Shown here in pieces: positions 36,801 to 47,003 of a DNA stretch of 64,000 nucleotides; positions within the stretch are counted from its first letter, which is position 1; each line of letters opens with the position of its first letter. A program made the translations under genes and the position numbers. Where the stretch lies: assembly GCA_024279135.1 (NCBI GenBank), contig JAJRRU010000031.1, forward strand, positions 42,648 to 106,647, written 5' to 3'. The notes below the pieces were generated by a model. That model made no database searches. It saw nothing but the letters and a program-made list of their open reading frames with translations, and was not told where the DNA came from. The stretch is from Alphaproteobacteria bacterium (GTDB taxonomy: Bacteria > Pseudomonadota > Alphaproteobacteria > Rhodospirillales > Casp-alpha2).

Positions 36801-38312
36801 ATGGCGTGCGTACTTGGCATTGATATCGGGACGACATCAACGATAGGAATCTTGATCTCGCTGCCTGATCAAGTTCTGGCGACCGCATCACGACCCGTGG
36901 TTCTTTCTTCTCCCCATCAAAGCTGGGCTGAGGAAGACCCAGAGCAATGGTGGCATAACGTCTGTGAGCTCATCCCGGAACTCATCGAAACTGCAGGCAT
37001 TGACAGAAATGATATCCTGAGCGTCGGTGTCACCGGCATGCTTCCTGCCGTCATCCTCATTGACGATGAGGGGCGCGTTCTACGCCCCTCGATCCAACAG
37101 AGCGATGGGCGGTGCGGTAAAGAGGTTTTGGAGATTGCCCTTGAAATCCCCGAATCCGAGTTTATCAAAAAGTCAGGCAACGGCATTAACCAACAACTCG
37201 TTGCAGCCAAACTTCGGTGGATTGAAAAAAATGAACCTGATGTATTCTCGAAAATTGATACGGTTTTTGGCTCCTATGACTACATAAACTGGCAACTGAC
37301 CGACGAAAAAGCAATTGAGCAGAACTGGGCACTGGAAGCCGGCTTTGTCGATATATCGACCTGGGAACTATCTGATGATTTGATCGCACTTGGTCATATA
37401 CCCAGAACAGCCATCCCGCATAAGACCATATCGCATGAAGTATTGGGTAATATATCTGAGCGAGCAGCAACGGCAACCGGTCTTCCTATTGGAATTCCAG
37501 TGGTTGGCGGAGCAGCGGACCATATCGCATCGGCCTATGCGGCAGGAATTAGTAACCCTGGTGATGTTTTATTGAAATTTGGTGGCGCAACAGACATTCT
37601 GATTGCCACCAGGCAAGCAGTCCCCGATCCGCGCATGTTTCTCGACCACCACCTGATTCCCGGGCAGTTTATGCCCAATGGCTGCATGGCCTCTGGGGGA
37701 TCTGCATTGAATTGGTTCATTAAAACACTGGCAATCGGCGAGCGAGAAGCGGCACAGGCCGCCGGGCTCAGTCTTCATCAACACATGGACCGAATATCCG
37801 GGGAAACCCCAGCGGGTGCTGACGGGGTCCAGATCATTCCCTACTTCCTTGGAGAAAAGACCCCGATTCATGACCCTGACGCGCGTGGTGTGATTCAGGG
37901 CCTGAGCCTGAATCACGATTTACGCCACATGTGGCGCGCCTTGCTCGAAGGTTTTGGTTACGCCTTTCGCAACCATATTGAAGTCTTCAACGACATGGGT
38001 CACCCCACGACGCGTTACTTAGCATCCGATGGTGGTTCGAATTCGCGATTATGGGTGCAAATTTGTGCAGACATCCTCCAGCAACCAATTCAACTATTGA
38101 GTGGCCATCCCGGTTCTTGTCTCGGTGCGGCCTGGATGGCCGCGCTGGGTGCTCATGTGACTGAAGATTGGAACGGGGTAACCCGCTTCGTACAGTATGG
38201 CGATAAGATTGAACCAAATCCAGTAAACGCCAAATTATACGACCAGGAATACAAACGTTTCAGAAATAGTTATAAAGCGCTCGCCGCTGTTCAAAGGGGG
38301 AAGAGTACGTGA
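36801..38312 (+). CDS. FGGY carbohydrate kinase
   Basis: 503 residues with the family features GIDIGTTSTIGIL at the N-terminus (phosphate-binding) and a second actin-like domain with GGAADHIASAYAAG and ASDGGSNSRLW. It is closest in layout to xylulokinase. It should phosphorylate the sugar made by the dehydrogenase. It overlaps the HAD gene by four bases. Confidence 0.9.
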   Translation: MACVLGIDIGTTSTIGILISLPDQVLATASRPVVLSSPHQSWAEEDPEQWWHNVCELIPELIETAGIDRNDILSVGVTGMLPAVILIDDEGRVLRPSIQQSDGRCGKEVLEIALEIPESEFIKKSGNGINQQLVAAKLRWIEKNEPDVFSKIDTVFGSYDYINWQLTDEKAIEQNWALEAGFVDISTWELSDDLIALGHIPRTAIPHKTISHEVLGNISERAATATGLPIGIPVVGGAADHIASAYAAGISNPGDVLLKFGGATDILIATRQAVPDPRMFLDHHLIPGQFMPNGCMASGGSALNWFIKTLAIGEREAAQAAGLSLHQHMDRISGETPAGADGVQIIPYFLGEKTPIHDPDARGVIQGLSLNHDLRHMWRALLEGFGYAFRNHIEVFNDMGHPTTRYLASDGGSNSRLWVQICADILQQPIQLLSGHPGSCLGAAWMAALGAHVTEDWNGVTRFVQYGDKIEPNPVNAKLYDQEYKRFRNSYKALAAVQRGKST

Positions 38313-38962
38313 GTATTCGCGCCGTCGCCTGGGATATAGACGGCACCCTTATCGATAGTGAACCGCTTCATTTGCGGGCCTTGTTAGCCACGTGCGCAAA
38401 CCACGGTGTGGATATCTCCGACCTTGCGGACGATACCTTTATCGGCGTTAATCTTCATGGTGTCTGGCAAAAATTAAAAATGCGTTACCCGCCAAGCCTT
38501 ACGATGCCGGTGTGGGTCGACGAACTGAACGAATACTATGTAGCCCATGCCGATACGCTAATCCCCATAGCGCAGGCCAAATATGTTGCCACCGAGTTAT
38601 CACGCCTTGGGATCAAACAGGTCGCAGTATCTAATTCCAACCGGGCAGTCGTTGACACTAATCTGCAGGCTGTCGGGGTTGAAGCGTTCATGGAGTTCTC
38701 TCTCAGCCTTGACGACGTCTCAAACGGCAAGCCAAGCCCCGTTCCCTATGAAATGGCCATTAAAAGATTGGGTTTGCCCGCAAGTGAAATTATTGCGGTG
38801 GAGGACAGCCTTTCAGGCATTCAAAGTGCAAAATCCGCAGAGCTCGTCGTATTGGAATTTTCCCAAGAAAATTTGGAATTTACGATGGCCGATAGAACGA
38901 TCCGTTGCCTCACGGAAATTCTTAAGTTCATTAGCGAGCCTTTTGACCTGTATAATCATTAA
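38309..38962 (+). CDS. HAD-superfamily phosphatase, beta-phosphoglucomutase-like
   Basis: 217 residues from a GTG start at 38309 coupled to the kinase stop. Motif I is DIDGTLIDSEPLH, motif II SNSNR, and the VEDSLSGIQSAK motif III/IV follows. Sugar-phosphate phosphatase or phosphomutase; in an operon with a kinase it may remove or move a phosphate. Substrate not identifiable. Confidence 0.88.
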   Translation: MSIRAVAWDIDGTLIDSEPLHLRALLATCANHGVDISDLADDTFIGVNLHGVWQKLKMRYPPSLTMPVWVDELNEYYVAHADTLIPIAQAKYVATELSRLGIKQVAVSNSNRAVVDTNLQAVGVEAFMEFSLSLDDVSNGKPSPVPYEMAIKRLGLPASEIIAVEDSLSGIQSAKSAELVVLEFSQENLEFTMADRTIRCLTEILKFISEPFDLYNH

Positions 38963-38973
38963 AATCCAATAAC

Positions 38974-39375
38974 TTGCGATCAATCATTACCCTTAGCCAG
39001 GGTGAGCCGGATTTCAACACACCGGAGCATATCTGTCAGGCCGCGATTAAAGCCATTAATGACGGTCATACGAAATATACCGTTGTCGTCGGCTTGATCA
39101 ACGCAATCCCTGAACTATCGTACGATACGCCAAAAGGTGCATTTTATGTATTTGCAAAATGTCAGGGTTTATTAGGTAAGATAACACCTTTGGGAAATAC
39201 TCTTGATACCGATATGGATTTTGCAATTTACCTGATGGAGTATGCCGGCGTTGCCGTAGTCCCCGGTTCGGGCTTCTCATCAGATGGGTTTATTCGGATC
39301 TCTTACGCGTCTTCAGAGGAAGAACTTAGAAGAGCTTGCGCCTCAATACATGAGGCTGTTGAAAAACTGACCTGA
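38974..39375 (+). pseudogene. Aminotransferase with a large internal deletion
   Basis: 133 codons from a TTG. The first 35 match the start region of class I aminotransferases (LSQGEPDFNTPEHICQAA, GHTKYT). From about residue 42 it jumps to the C-terminal domain (LSYDTPKGAFYVF, VAVVPGSGF, IRISYASSEEELRRA). The middle of the enzyme, including the PLP lysine, is missing, in frame. It cannot be an active aminotransferase. It lies directly before the PEP mutase gene. Confidence 0.82.
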
Positions 39376-39416
39376 AATATTGAAACAAACCTGGACAAGA
39401 ACGAAAGAATAATAGA

Positions 39417-40292
39417 ATGAGAAAAACGAGTAAAAACTTCCGTGAAATTATGGCCAATGGTGGCATGGCCCGTGTCATGGCCGCACATAATCCACTTACT
39501 GCAATGCTGGTAGAAGAAGCTGGTTTCGACGGGCTATGGGCTAGCGGGTTTGAGTTTTCAGCATCGCAGGGATTACCGGACGTCAGTTTGGTATCCATGG
39601 CAGAACACATAAATAATATGCGTGCTATGGCTGAAAGAACAACGTTACCTATCGTTGCTGACATCGATACGGGCTACGGAAATGCGATAAACGTATTACA
39701 CACCGTGCAGCAATATGAAAACGCAGGCGCTTCTTGCGTTGTGATGGAGGACAAGACGTTTCCTAAAGTCACATCTTTGATAGCCGGAGGCCGCCAGGAG
39801 CTACTACCCATAGAAGAGTTTCAAGGCAAAATCGAAGCCGCCGTTAGTGCGCGAAAGGACCCTGACTTTCTCATCATTGCACGTGACGAAGCATTAATCG
39901 CTGGTTTAGGCGAAGAAGCCGCACTGGAACGCGCTGCAAAATACGAAGAAGCGGGTGCAGATATGATCCTGATCCATTCCAAACAAAAAACGCCTGATGA
40001 AATCGAAAGCTTCATCAATGCCTGGACAGGGAAAGCACCCATCGTGATTGTACCGACAGCGTATCCGCAGATGACGGAAGAACGTGCAAAAGCTTTGAAA
40101 AAAATTGGCATTCTGATTTACGGTAACCACGCAATCCGCGCTGCCGTAACGGCGATGCAACAAATCTTTTCCAGGATCATTGAAGACGGCGGCATTCACA
40201 ATGTGAACAATGATATTGTGCCTGTTTCTGAAATCTTCCGTTTGCAAAAAATGGATGAAGTTAAGGAGAACGAAAGGCGCTTCCTGCGTTAA
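39417..40292 (+). CDS. Phosphoenolpyruvate mutase (PepM)
   Basis: 291 residues of the isocitrate lyase superfamily. The mutase signature EDKTFPKVTS is at about residues 110-119 (consensus EDKxFPKxNS), and metal-binding DIDTGYG is at about 82-88. The enzyme turns PEP into phosphonopyruvate, the first step of phosphonate synthesis. The Thr in place of the usual Asn in the signature is a small departure, and some family members are instead phosphonopyruvate hydrolases, which is an alternative. No decarboxylase or other phosphonate gene is nearby. Confidence 0.75.
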   Translation: MRKTSKNFREIMANGGMARVMAAHNPLTAMLVEEAGFDGLWASGFEFSASQGLPDVSLVSMAEHINNMRAMAERTTLPIVADIDTGYGNAINVLHTVQQYENAGASCVVMEDKTFPKVTSLIAGGRQELLPIEEFQGKIEAAVSARKDPDFLIIARDEALIAGLGEEAALERAAKYEEAGADMILIHSKQKTPDEIESFINAWTGKAPIVIVPTAYPQMTEERAKALKKIGILIYGNHAIRAAVTAMQQIFSRIIEDGGIHNVNNDIVPVSEIFRLQKMDEVKENERRFLR

Positions 40293-40298
40293 TCTAGG

Positions 40299-40341
40299 CC
40301 TCGAAACTGCAACCCTCCCTGCGTGGCTTCGAGGTGTTTCT
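40299..40341 (+). terminator. Likely Rho-independent terminator after pepM
   Basis: CCTCGAA (40299-40305) pairs with TTCGAGG (40328-40334) and is followed by TGTTTCTGT. The T-run is weak. Confidence 0.45.
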
Positions 40342-40476
40342 GTAATTTATCGAACCTTTTAGAACTATCAACTTGTGGTATTGACGCATAAGATTCTGGC
40401 TGCTTGTCTAACGTCATTGCCAGGAATAAGACTAATTACAGAAGGCTTAGTATGTAGATGTATCAGGATATTTAGA

Positions 40477-41088
40477 ATGACGCTTACCACCTGGCTTACG
40501 TTTCTAATTATTTGCTGCTTGGGGGCGATGTCGCCGGGGCCGAGTGTGGCAGTTGTACTGAAACAAACTGTGGGGAACGGGCGAGGCCATGGACTCGCTG
40601 CGAGCTGGTTTCATGCGGCAGGCATATTCCTTTGGGCTTTAGCCACTGTGTCCGGGTTGGCTGTTGTCGTTGAAAGCTCGGAGACTTTATTCAATGCCAT
40701 TACCTGGTGCGGGGCGGCCTATTTGGCGTGGATTGGTGTGAAGGCCCTTATGGCTGGTAAGGAAGGGCCTTTGGATGTAGGTGAACCGGGAAAGGTTTCC
40801 ATCTGGAAGGCCGGTATGGAAGGGGGGATGATCTCCCTGCTTAATCCTAAGATTGCTATCTTCTTTCTGGCTCTTTTCTCACAATTTATTGAAAAAGACC
40901 CCAGCCTGGCCGATCAGGCGATTATGGTGATGACAGCATCGCTGGTGGATGGATTGTGGTACACACTCGTTGCCGTAATTCTGTCTCAAGGCAGAGTGTT
41001 GAAAGCGGTACAAAAACGCAGTCAGGGAATTAACCGGGCTACAGGTGTTGTGTTGATCATGCTCGCGTTGAGGGTTGTCATTCGGTAG
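40477..41088 (+). CDS. LysE-family exporter
   Basis: 203 residues from the ATG at 40477, preceded by AGGA; the frame is open 34 codons further but that part lacks a site. It has the LysE hallmark SPGPSVAVVLKQTVGNG (about 20-36) and about five helices. Exports amino acids or similar small molecules. A link to the neighbouring PEP mutase is possible but unproven. Confidence 0.85.
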   Translation: MTLTTWLTFLIICCLGAMSPGPSVAVVLKQTVGNGRGHGLAASWFHAAGIFLWALATVSGLAVVVESSETLFNAITWCGAAYLAWIGVKALMAGKEGPLDVGEPGKVSIWKAGMEGGMISLLNPKIAIFFLALFSQFIEKDPSLADQAIMVMTASLVDGLWYTLVAVILSQGRVLKAVQKRSQGINRATGVVLIMLALRVVIR

Positions 41089-41280
41089 CGTTAGACGCTG
41101 CTGAAAATTGATGGAGCTCTCCAGGAGTTATGCAGTGACTCTGTCGTGTGTATAAGTGCTTACTGGTGGCTCTTAAGCGTTTGATAGCTTTATGGCAAAT
41201 AAATTGTAAATTTCCGTGTTTTATGAGTTCTTCAACACCCTCGGCTATTAACGGCATCTAAAAAGGTCTGCTTCGGAGTG

Positions 41281-41405
41281 GGTTCTGTTGCAAAACTCAT
41301 AGACAGAGAGACTGGCCTGCGCGCTCCGACTCGACTGCAAGAATATCGGGGGTGGATGACCTCAGGTGATTTTTTAAAATATCGAAATGGATTGTGATTT
41401 TTCAT
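41281..41405 (-). mobile_element. IS6-family remnant with terminal inverted repeat
   Basis: GGTTCTGTTGCAAA at 41281-41294 is the IS6-type terminal inverted repeat. On the minus strand an ATG at 41405 reads NPFRYFKKSPEVI, the start of an IS6 transposase, then diverges at once. The bulk of the element is missing between these two, and the second terminal repeat is not seen. The start resembles the remnant at 13868-14154. The rest of 41089-41582 holds nothing else that I can recognise. Confidence 0.7.
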
Positions 41406-41582
41406 ACCGCAACATTAAAAAAATGCAGCAACATGGTCAAAGTGAAGTTTCCTCTGGCAAGACCATTAATGTAACAATGCCGATATTTGACCCCATTGAT
41501 ATTTGGTGTATGGTATACCACAGAAAACTGGTGATCTATTAATACAAAATAAAATGGTCGCCGAATTATGGGAGGCATAGCG

Positions 41583-41816
41583 ATGGTTATGTCAAATAAT
41601 GCTGTGTTGATCCAAGATAAGGTAATTTTTCCACACAAAAACTATATCGTTGGTGGATTGTGTTCTGCTGTTTTGGGAGACGAAAACAGGGCTGGGCGTT
41701 CTGTTGCAGTCCAGATGCCAGGAATTGAAGGAATTGATCATCGCGAGAGTTTCCTTGCCTTATTAAAGGCCCAGGACCAGTCGATGACGCTTCACAATCA
41801 TAATTTAGATACATAA
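41583..41816 (+). CDS. Possible small protein upstream of the oxalate genes
   Basis: 77 residues from an ATG with GGGAGG seven bases upstream. No membrane segment, no recognised motif; ends in a His/Asn-rich tail. The overlapping minus-strand frame (41587-41898) has no ribosome site. Kept only because of the good start signal. Confidence 0.35.
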   Translation: MVMSNNAVLIQDKVIFPHKNYIVGGLCSAVLGDENRAGRSVAVQMPGIEGIDHRESFLALLKAQDQSMTLHNHNLDT

Positions 41817-41834
41817 AGATAATTAAGTGATCGT

Positions 41835-41848
41835 ATCTCGCTCGAGAT
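41835..41848. promoter_or_regulatory. Palindrome upstream of the oxalate operon
   Basis: ATCTCG-CT-CGAGAT, a perfect 6-base inverted repeat with a two-base centre, 40 bases before the oxc start. May be a regulator site; no evidence beyond symmetry and place. Confidence 0.3.
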
Positions 41849-41887
41849 TCGGTTGAATAAAGATATTGATTACGGAGAAATGCAAAC

Positions 41888-43612
41888 ATGGACCACAATA
41901 CCTCTGAAGTGACTGAGGATGCTCCGCTTACGGATGGATTTAATCTTCTTATTGATGCACTTCAATTGAATGATGTGGAAACGATCTATGGTGTGCCAGG
42001 TATTCCTATTACAGATTTTGGCCGCATGGCGCAGGCCGCTGGGATCCGCGTTATATCATTTCGTCACGAACAAAATGCCGGCAATGCGGCTGCTATTGCA
42101 GGGTATCTGACAAAAAAACCGGGTATTTGCCTGACAGTCTCCGCACCTGGTTTTTTGAATGGCCTGACGGCTCTTGCTCATGCAACGACAAATTGCTGGC
42201 CTATGATACTGATATCGGGCTCCTCAGAGCGTGAAGTTGTAGATTTGCAACAAGGCGATTATGAAGAAATGGACCAATTGGCTATCGCCAAACCGCTTTG
42301 TAAGGCAGCTTATCGTATCCTGCATGCTCAAGATATTGGTATCGGTATAGCGCGGGCTATTCGAGCCGCTGTATCAGGGCGCCCTGGTGGGGTTTATCTC
42401 GATCTTCCTGCACAGCTTTTCGGGCAAGTTATGGATGCCGCTGAAGGTCAGAAATCACTTGTTAAAGTGATTGATCCTGCCCCGGAACAGATACCGGCGC
42501 CCCATGCCGTCATCCGGGCACTTGAGTTGCTGAAAGAAGCCAAGCGCCCGCTGGTTATCCTTGGCAAAGGCGCTGCATATGCTCAGGCAGATGACGCGAT
42601 ACGTGAATTTATTGAGAAAAGTGGCGTTCCATATTTGCCAATGAGTATGGCCAAAGGTCTGTTGCCCGATGATCATCCACAATGTGCCAGTGCCGCCCGG
42701 TCACTGGTTTTGAAAGAATCTGATGTGGTTGTCATGATAGGCGCTCGTCTTAACTGGCTGCTTTCACACGGCAAAGGCAAACAATGGGGCGAGGCGCCAA
42801 AGAAATTTATTCACATAGATATCGAACCGAAAGAAATGGACAGCAATGTAGAAATTGCAGCACCGGTAGTGGGTGATATTGGATCCTGTTTGGCCGCATT
42901 TCTTGCGGAGATGGGCGGACAGTGGCAGGCGCAATCGGGTGAATGGCTCGATGCTGTCAGGGCGAAGGTAGAATCGAATGTCGCTCGAATGGCACCAAAA
43001 TTGATGAATAACAATATACCGATGGATTACCATGGTGCTCTCGGTGCCCTGCGGAGGATCATAGAAAAACGCCCCGATGCAATTTTGGTTAATGAAGGGG
43101 CCAATACCCTCGATTTCGCCCGTAGCATCATCAACATGCACAAACCGCGAAAGCGATTGGACGTGGGAACATGGGGTGTGATGGGAATTGGCATGGGGAC
43201 CGCCATTGCTGCGGCAATAGAGACCGGCCAACAGGTATTGGCCATAGAAGGTGACAGCGCCTTTGGTTTCTCTGGTATGGAGGTTGAAACAATCTGTCGA
43301 TACAACCTGCCGGTTTGCATTGTCGTGTTTAATAACAACGGAATTTACCGGGGAACGGATGTCAATACTTCTGGTGGATCAGACGTTGCCACAACCGTTT
43401 TCGTAAAAGACAGCCGTTATGACATGATGATGCAGGCTTTCGGGGGGGTCGGGGTCAATGTGACATCGCCCGACGAACTGGAAAGGGCTGTAAATGAGGC
43501 CATGGATTGTGGAAAGCCAACGCTGATCAATGCAGTTATTGACCCGGAATCTGGCACAGAGAGTGGCCGAATAGGTAATCTGAACCCGCAAAGTGTGGTG
43601 AAGAAAAAATAA
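41888..43612 (+). CDS. oxc: Oxalyl-CoA decarboxylase
   Basis: 574 residues, a thiamine-diphosphate enzyme of the usual Oxc length. The cofactor Glu lies in [14 protein letters not shown] (about 58-71), and the C-terminal ThDP/Mg motif is [14 protein letters not shown] to NNNGIYRG (about 456-484). It converts oxalyl-CoA to formyl-CoA and carbon dioxide. A GGAG site lies before the ATG. Downstream frc gives the CoA transferase needed for the cycle. Confidence 0.93.
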   Translation: MDHNTSEVTEDAPLTDGFNLLIDALQLNDVETIYGVPGIPITDFGRMAQAAGIRVISFRHEQNAGNAAAIAGYLTKKPGICLTVSAPGFLNGLTALAHATTNCWPMILISGSSEREVVDLQQGDYEEMDQLAIAKPLCKAAYRILHAQDIGIGIARAIRAAVSGRPGGVYLDLPAQLFGQVMDAAEGQKSLVKVIDPAPEQIPAPHAVIRALELLKEAKRPLVILGKGAAYAQADDAIREFIEKSGVPYLPMSMAKGLLPDDHPQCASAARSLVLKESDVVVMIGARLNWLLSHGKGKQWGEAPKKFIHIDIEPKEMDSNVEIAAPVVGDIGSCLAAFLAEMGGQWQAQSGEWLDAVRAKVESNVARMAPKLMNNNIPMDYHGALGALRRIIEKRPDAILVNEGANTLDFARSIINMHKPRKRLDVGTWGVMGIGMGTAIAAAIETGQQVLAIEGDSAFGFSGMEVETICRYNLPVCIVVFNNNGIYRGTDVNTSGGSDVATTVFVKDSRYDMMMQAFGGVGVNVTSPDELERAVNEAMDCGKPTLINAVIDPESGTESGRIGNLNPQSVVKKK

Positions 43613-43657
43613 TTTCGTAAATACATAAAATTCAATTTTAACAATCAGGCATACGTT

Positions 43658-44932
43658 ATGAAAGCATTAGAAGGCGTCAAAATTCTCGATTTTACCCACG
43701 TCCAGTCCGGCCCAACCTGCACACAATTGCTGGCATGGTTTGGTGCCGATGTGATCAAGGTGGAGCGGCCCGGAGTCGGTGATGCGACGCGAAATCAACT
43801 GGTCGATGTTCCCGGCGCAGACAGCTTGTATTTCACGATGCTAAACCACAACAAACGTTCCATTGAGCTGAACTCAAAGGATGAAACCGGCAAAGAAGTC
43901 CTCACCCGTCTGGTGGAAGAGTGTGATGTGCTGGTAGAAAATTTTGCCCCAGGCGCCCTTGATCGAATGGGTTTCTCCTGGGAACGCATACAGGAAATCA
44001 ACCCAAAAATGATCATGGCATCGATTAAGGGTTTTGGGCCGGGTAAATACCAAGATTGCAAAGTCTATGAGAACGTCGCGCAATGTGCTGGCGGGTCTGC
44101 TTCTACCACTGGTTTTCTTGATGGGCCGCCATTGGTTACCGGAGCCCAGATAGGAGACTCAGGCACAGGCCTGAATCTTTGTCTTGGAATTGTGACGGCT
44201 CTTTTCCAACGGGAGAAATCAGGCAAAGGCCAAAAAGTTACCACGGCCATGCAAGATGGTGTGCTCAATCTCTCGCGTGTAAAACTGCGTGACCAACAGC
44301 GCCTGGAAAAAGGGCCTCTCAATGAATATTCCCAGTTCGGGGAAGGTATTGAGTTCGGGGAAGCAACGCCGCGAGCCGGCAATGATTCTGGTGGCGGCCA
44401 ACCTGGACGAATTTTAAAATGCAAGGGTTGGGAGTCAGACCCCAATGCCTATACGTATTTTATTATTCAGGCGGCAGTCTGGCAAAAAGTATGCGATTTA
44501 ATTGGCAAACCGGAATGGAAAACCCAGGAGGGCTATGCAAAACCGCCCGAACGCCTGGATAAATTAAATCATATCTTTGAAATGATCGAGGAATGGACAA
44601 AAACTAAAACCAAGTTTGAAGTCATGGACCTGTGCAACCCATTGGATATTCCCGTTGGGCCAATTCTTTCCATGAAAGAGATATCGGAAGATAAAGCTCT
44701 TTTTGCGACCGGCACGATGGTCAGGGTAGACCATCCCGAACGCGGTGAATATTTAAGTGTCGGATGTCCCATTAAACTTTCCGACAGTTCCGTCGAAGTT
44801 GAACGGTCTCCCTTGCTTGGCGAGCATACCGTCGAAATTCTCTCTGACGTCCTGGGTTACACAGACGATGAGCTGGACCGTATTATTGATTCAGGTGCCG
44901 TAGGCAAGGTCTCTCGTGATGGTGCTGAGTAA
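43658..44932 (+). CDS. frc: Formyl-CoA:oxalate CoA-transferase
   Basis: 424 residues of the class III CoA-transferase family, as long as Frc of Oxalobacter. It has [24 protein letters not shown] at the start (spanning about 11-34) and the catalytic-Asp region [16 protein letters not shown] (about 165-180). It moves CoA from formyl-CoA to oxalate and releases formate. Forty-five bases after oxc. Confidence 0.93.
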   Translation: MKALEGVKILDFTHVQSGPTCTQLLAWFGADVIKVERPGVGDATRNQLVDVPGADSLYFTMLNHNKRSIELNSKDETGKEVLTRLVEECDVLVENFAPGALDRMGFSWERIQEINPKMIMASIKGFGPGKYQDCKVYENVAQCAGGSASTTGFLDGPPLVTGAQIGDSGTGLNLCLGIVTALFQREKSGKGQKVTTAMQDGVLNLSRVKLRDQQRLEKGPLNEYSQFGEGIEFGEATPRAGNDSGGGQPGRILKCKGWESDPNAYTYFIIQAAVWQKVCDLIGKPEWKTQEGYAKPPERLDKLNHIFEMIEEWTKTKTKFEVMDLCNPLDIPVGPILSMKEISEDKALFATGTMVRVDHPERGEYLSVGCPIKLSDSSVEVERSPLLGEHTVEILSDVLGYTDDELDRIIDSGAVGKVSRDGAE

Positions 44933-44974
44933 ATTTATACAGAACAGGAATGTTTGGGTTTTGAGGAAGTTATT

Positions 44975-45892
44975 ATGCGTTTGATTGTGATGGGCCAGCA
45001 GGCCTTCGGTAAAGATGTTCTGGATAAATTACTGGAAGCCGGAAATGATGAGGTGGTCGCCGTTTATTGCGAGCCTGACCGCGAAGGAAAGCCAATAGAC
45101 CCCATCAAAGAGTATGCGCTTGAAATGGGACTGCCCGTTCATCAACCTGCCCAATTTACTGAGCAGGCAACACTCGATGAACTGGCTTCATATGACGCAG
45201 ATCTCATGATCATGGCTTATGTCAATATATTTGTGCCTGAAGCCGCCCGCGATACGCCCAGGCAAGGATCTATTTGTTTTCATCCATCTCTTCTACCGCT
45301 CCATCGTGGCCCCGCTGCCGTAAACTGGCCCATTATTATGGGTAGCACCAAATCTGGCTTTTCGTGGTTTTATCCAACCGATGGTCTGGATGAAGGCGAT
45401 GTCCTGATGCAGTGGGAATGTGATATTGAAGCAGACGACACTGTTATTAATCTCTATTTCAAGAAAATTTACCCGTCTGCCGTGGACTCAGTATTGGAGG
45501 TTTGCGATCTTTTCCGACCCGGTAATCCGCCTCATATTATTCAGGATGACGCACTGGCAACATATGAACGCCGCTGCACAAAATCACACGCACGCATTGA
45601 TTGGAATAAACCTGTTGCTCAAGTTTACAACCTCATTCGCGGGACCAATCCGGCACCGGGTGCCTGGACCACGGTGAATGGCGAAGAACTGGGCATTTTT
45701 GATACGGTGCGTATTGGCGGGGATGGCATTTCATCAAAAGTAATGGAAATTTCCGAAGACGGGATTTGTATTCAAGCCGTTGGTGGCCGTTTACTGGTTA
45801 AACGTGTTCGCCCGGCTGGAGGCGCAAAGGTTCCTGCCCATGAGTGGGCTGTCCAGAGCGGAATTTCGGTCGGCGATAAAATTGGTTCATAG
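44975..45892 (+). CDS. Formyltransferase-fold protein, like the 10-formyl-THF hydrolase domain
   Basis: 305 residues from the ATG at 44975 with GAGGAAG upstream. The N-terminal formyltransferase core has FHPSLLPLHRGPAAVNWPII (about 107-126) and DGLDEGDVLMQ, followed by a C-terminal FMT-C domain (RGTNPAPGAWTTVNGE). The order and wording recall the hydrolase domain of 10-formyl-THF dehydrogenase more than methionyl-tRNA formyltransferase, with no aldehyde dehydrogenase domain attached. The usual Asn two residues before the His is absent. In this operon it might release formate from a formyl carrier or load formyl groups onto folate; the actual reaction is unknown. Confidence 0.75.
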   Translation: MRLIVMGQQAFGKDVLDKLLEAGNDEVVAVYCEPDREGKPIDPIKEYALEMGLPVHQPAQFTEQATLDELASYDADLMIMAYVNIFVPEAARDTPRQGSICFHPSLLPLHRGPAAVNWPIIMGSTKSGFSWFYPTDGLDEGDVLMQWECDIEADDTVINLYFKKIYPSAVDSVLEVCDLFRPGNPPHIIQDDALATYERRCTKSHARIDWNKPVAQVYNLIRGTNPAPGAWTTVNGEELGIFDTVRIGGDGISSKVMEISEDGICIQAVGGRLLVKRVRPAGGAKVPAHEWAVQSGISVGDKIGS

Positions 45893-46015
45893 GAATAATT
45901 GATGACTATAAAATCAGATATTGGAATCGTCCGTAACACAGACAAAAACCAATTCAGGAAATTGGCGAGAATTTCATAAAGTCCGTAAAAGGTCTTTTTT
46001 AGGGAGATACGTGTT

Positions 46016-46870
46016 TTGTTGCATAAATTGATAGTACCAGTGCGAGGCGATGGCAACGGCGAAAACGTTATTGCCCATGCCGCCGTCCTTGCAAAAAAAT
46101 TTAATGCACATATCGTCGTGACCCATTGTCGGCCAAGGCCAGAAGATTTATTGCCGTTTGGTGTCCCTATCCCTGCCTTCATGAGAGAAACTCTGTTAAA
46201 ACAATCCATGCAGGTTGCGGATTATGAAGAAGAAGGGTTGAAGGATGAGTTGATTTCAGTCGCCCGTCTCCTGGACCTTGAAATGACGGACGTGCCATCG
46301 GGTAAATCAGCATCTGTATCCTGGGTTGAGGAGTCCGGCCGGCAGGTCGATATTATCAAACATCATGGCAGATTGGCGGATCTCATCGTGGTCTCGAAAC
46401 CGGATGTAGATCGAAATTTAGGCGCCAATACGCTGAAAGCGGCTCTGTTCAATACGGGGCGTCCCGTACTCATGTGCCCACCCAGCGAAACACCACCAAC
46501 AATACTCGGCACAAATTTGGCTATAGCCTGGAATGGGTCCACGGAATCGTCGCGGGCTATTGCCCTGACAATGAATTTAATAACCGAGGCCGATTCCGTT
46601 ATCATCATATCGATCGGCCCGGAAGTACAAGGTGCAAGCTCGGCAGAATTGCAACAATATTTATCTGACCGCAATGTAAAAAGTGAGGTCAAACGCTTTG
46701 AAGCGAGCGACGGTATTGGCAAGACCCTGCTGGAACAAAGCAAGGAATGTGGGGCTGATTTATTGATTATGGGTGCCTATGGCGATAGCCACGAACGTGA
46801 AACAGTGTTTGGTGGCAACACCCAGTACATTGTCGATCATGCAGAAATGCCTGTTGTTCTGGTTCATTGA
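46016..46870 (+). CDS. Universal stress protein, tandem UspA domains
   Basis: 284 residues from a TTG start with AGGGAGA eight bases upstream. Two UspA-like halves: the first begins KLIVPVRGDGNGENVIAHA, the second (from about 165) LAIAWNGSTESSRAI and ends with the nucleotide-binding GAYGDSHERETVFGGNTQYI. Probably binds ATP and helps in stress; it sits in the oxalate block with 120 bases upstream space. Confidence 0.85.
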   Translation: MLHKLIVPVRGDGNGENVIAHAAVLAKKFNAHIVVTHCRPRPEDLLPFGVPIPAFMRETLLKQSMQVADYEEEGLKDELISVARLLDLEMTDVPSGKSASVSWVEESGRQVDIIKHHGRLADLIVVSKPDVDRNLGANTLKAALFNTGRPVLMCPPSETPPTILGTNLAIAWNGSTESSRAIALTMNLITEADSVIIISIGPEVQGASSAELQQYLSDRNVKSEVKRFEASDGIGKTLLEQSKECGADLLIMGAYGDSHERETVFGGNTQYIVDHAEMPVVLVH

Positions 46871-47003
46871 GACATGAGTACATTAAATAAGATGCTAACA
46901 AAACGACGGAAGGAATTTTAAGAGTAAATCGATGGTCGGTTTACACAAAACGCGTAACGGATATACGCACAATATGCAGTCAAGTACTGTAGGGAGGTAG
47001 AAT

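Noticed and set aside
41587..41898. 103-codon minus-strand frame upstream of oxc
   Set aside because: No start signal and it overlaps the oxc start and a plus-strand frame with a good ribosome-binding site.
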